From assembly GCA_004347865.1 (NCBI GenBank), contig QNUZ01000038.1, forward strand, positions 1-12,556: a stretch of DNA of 12,556 nt. The letters are read 5' to 3'. Origin of the DNA: Archaeoglobi archaeon. Its GTDB lineage: Archaea > Halobacteriota > Archaeoglobi > Archaeoglobales > Archaeoglobaceae. Made by a program: the position numbers and the translations under genes. Below are positions 12,251 to 12,556 of the stretch, piece after piece; the stretch's first letter is position 1; each line of letters starts with the position of its first letter. A model generated the notes under the pieces. The model was not told where the DNA came from. It saw only the letters and a program-made list of their open reading frames with translations, and made no database searches.

Positions 12251-12556
12251 ATGGCTTGGGATCAGTATATAGCGGTATTGATGCTGTTTTTGGGAATAGT
12301 CTACGGATACGTAAATCCCGGAAAAGAGAACAGAGTTGCAATCCTGATAAAGGCGTTGCTCATAGGAGTCGTGTTGGGCGTAATATTCGGGCTAATAGCA
12401 GCCTTCGTAACAGGGGAATCAGTAATCGCTACAACAATTTCGGGAACCATCGGGACTGTTATATTAATAGTAGTGCTCGCAATTTTCTTCATCATAGGAA
12501 CCTTGATCGGAGACTGGCTGGAAGAAAAGAGGAAAAAACCGCAGCAGCAACCGCAG
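12251..12556 (+). CDS. Small membrane protein of unknown function, cut by the window end
   Basis: An open frame runs from the ATG at 12251 to the last base without a stop, giving at least 102 residues. It begins MAWDQYIAVLMLFLGIVYGYV and appears to have three hydrophobic segments: about residues 6-21, 31-52 (ALLIGVVLGVIFGLIAAF) and 61-83 (ISGTIGTVILIVVLAIFFIIG). The rest is a charged, polar tail, DWLEEKRKKPQQQPQ, so the C-terminus is probably cytoplasmic and rich in Gln and Pro. I do not recognise the family. Codon use resembles that of the neighbours, and the strong promoter supports a real gene. The 3' end is missing from the window. Confidence 0.72.
   Translation, partial: MAWDQYIAVLMLFLGIVYGYVNPGKENRVAILIKALLIGVVLGVIFGLIAAFVTGESVIATTISGTIGTVILIVVLAIFFIIGTLIGDWLEEKRKKPQQQPQ

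Noticed and set aside
1..12556. CRISPR array, tRNA or rRNA genes
   Set aside because: No regularly spaced direct repeats, no tRNA-like cloverleaf with a TTCRA loop and no rRNA-like stretch were noticed by eye; a covariance search would be needed to exclude divergent forms.

Overview
The window looks like chromosomal DNA of a thermophilic euryarchaeon, most likely an Archaeoglobales member (Archaeoglobus, Ferroglobus or Geoglobus type). The evidence is a CetZ-type archaeal tubulin, a four-subunit ferredoxin-dependent 2-oxoacid oxidoreductase in the gamma-delta-alpha-beta order, an archaeal-style sensor kinase, AGA/AGG-rich arginine usage, tight ATGA gene overlaps and AT-rich TATA boxes about 25 bases before start codons. 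The genus is an inference; no rRNA or other species marker is present.

Layout. (1) Bases 98-3209, plus strand: a coupled set of CetZ tubulin, UbiX flavin prenyltransferase and CobQ/CbiP cobyric acid synthase, each junction overlapping by 4 bases. (2) 3168-4079, minus strand: a thioredoxin-reductase-like flavoprotein whose 3' end overlaps cobQ. (3) 4150-5571, plus strand: a membrane sensor kinase homologue that has lost its phosphoacceptor histidine; it shares a short bidirectional promoter region with the reductase and overlaps the next gene tail to tail. (4) 5546-8015, minus strand: a MacB/FtsX-type ABC permease and, upstream of it, a secreted membrane-anchored beta-sandwich (CARDB/NEW3-like) protein, with no ATPase gene in view. 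(5) 8062-9121, minus strand: a 56-residue two-cluster ferredoxin followed by a PfkB sugar/nucleoside kinase that overlaps the ferredoxin stop. (6) 9122-9537: an intergenic stretch holding a hairpin-rich block that I read as a decayed IS200/IS605-type (TnpB end or palindrome-associated) element. (7) 9538-12204, plus strand: porG-porD-porA-porB. (8) 12251 to the end: a small two-helix membrane protein, cut by the window edge.

How it fits together. The oxidoreductase complex would oxidise a 2-oxoacid with CoA to an acyl-CoA and pass electrons through the PorD clusters to a ferredoxin; the divergently transcribed ferredoxin is a plausible partner. The thioredoxin-reductase-like protein lacks the usual NADPH-phosphate motif, so its electron donor is uncertain. 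UbiX makes prenylated FMN for a UbiD decarboxylase encoded elsewhere, and CobQ belongs to corrinoid synthesis.

No proven new multi-gene system is visible. The most unusual items are the histidine kinase with FDxxK in place of HDxxN, the structured relic between ferredoxin and por genes, and the co-transcription of an archaeal tubulin with two cofactor-biosynthesis genes. Nearly every operon-leading gene has its TATA-like box about 24-27 bases before the start codon, pointing to leaderless mRNAs.
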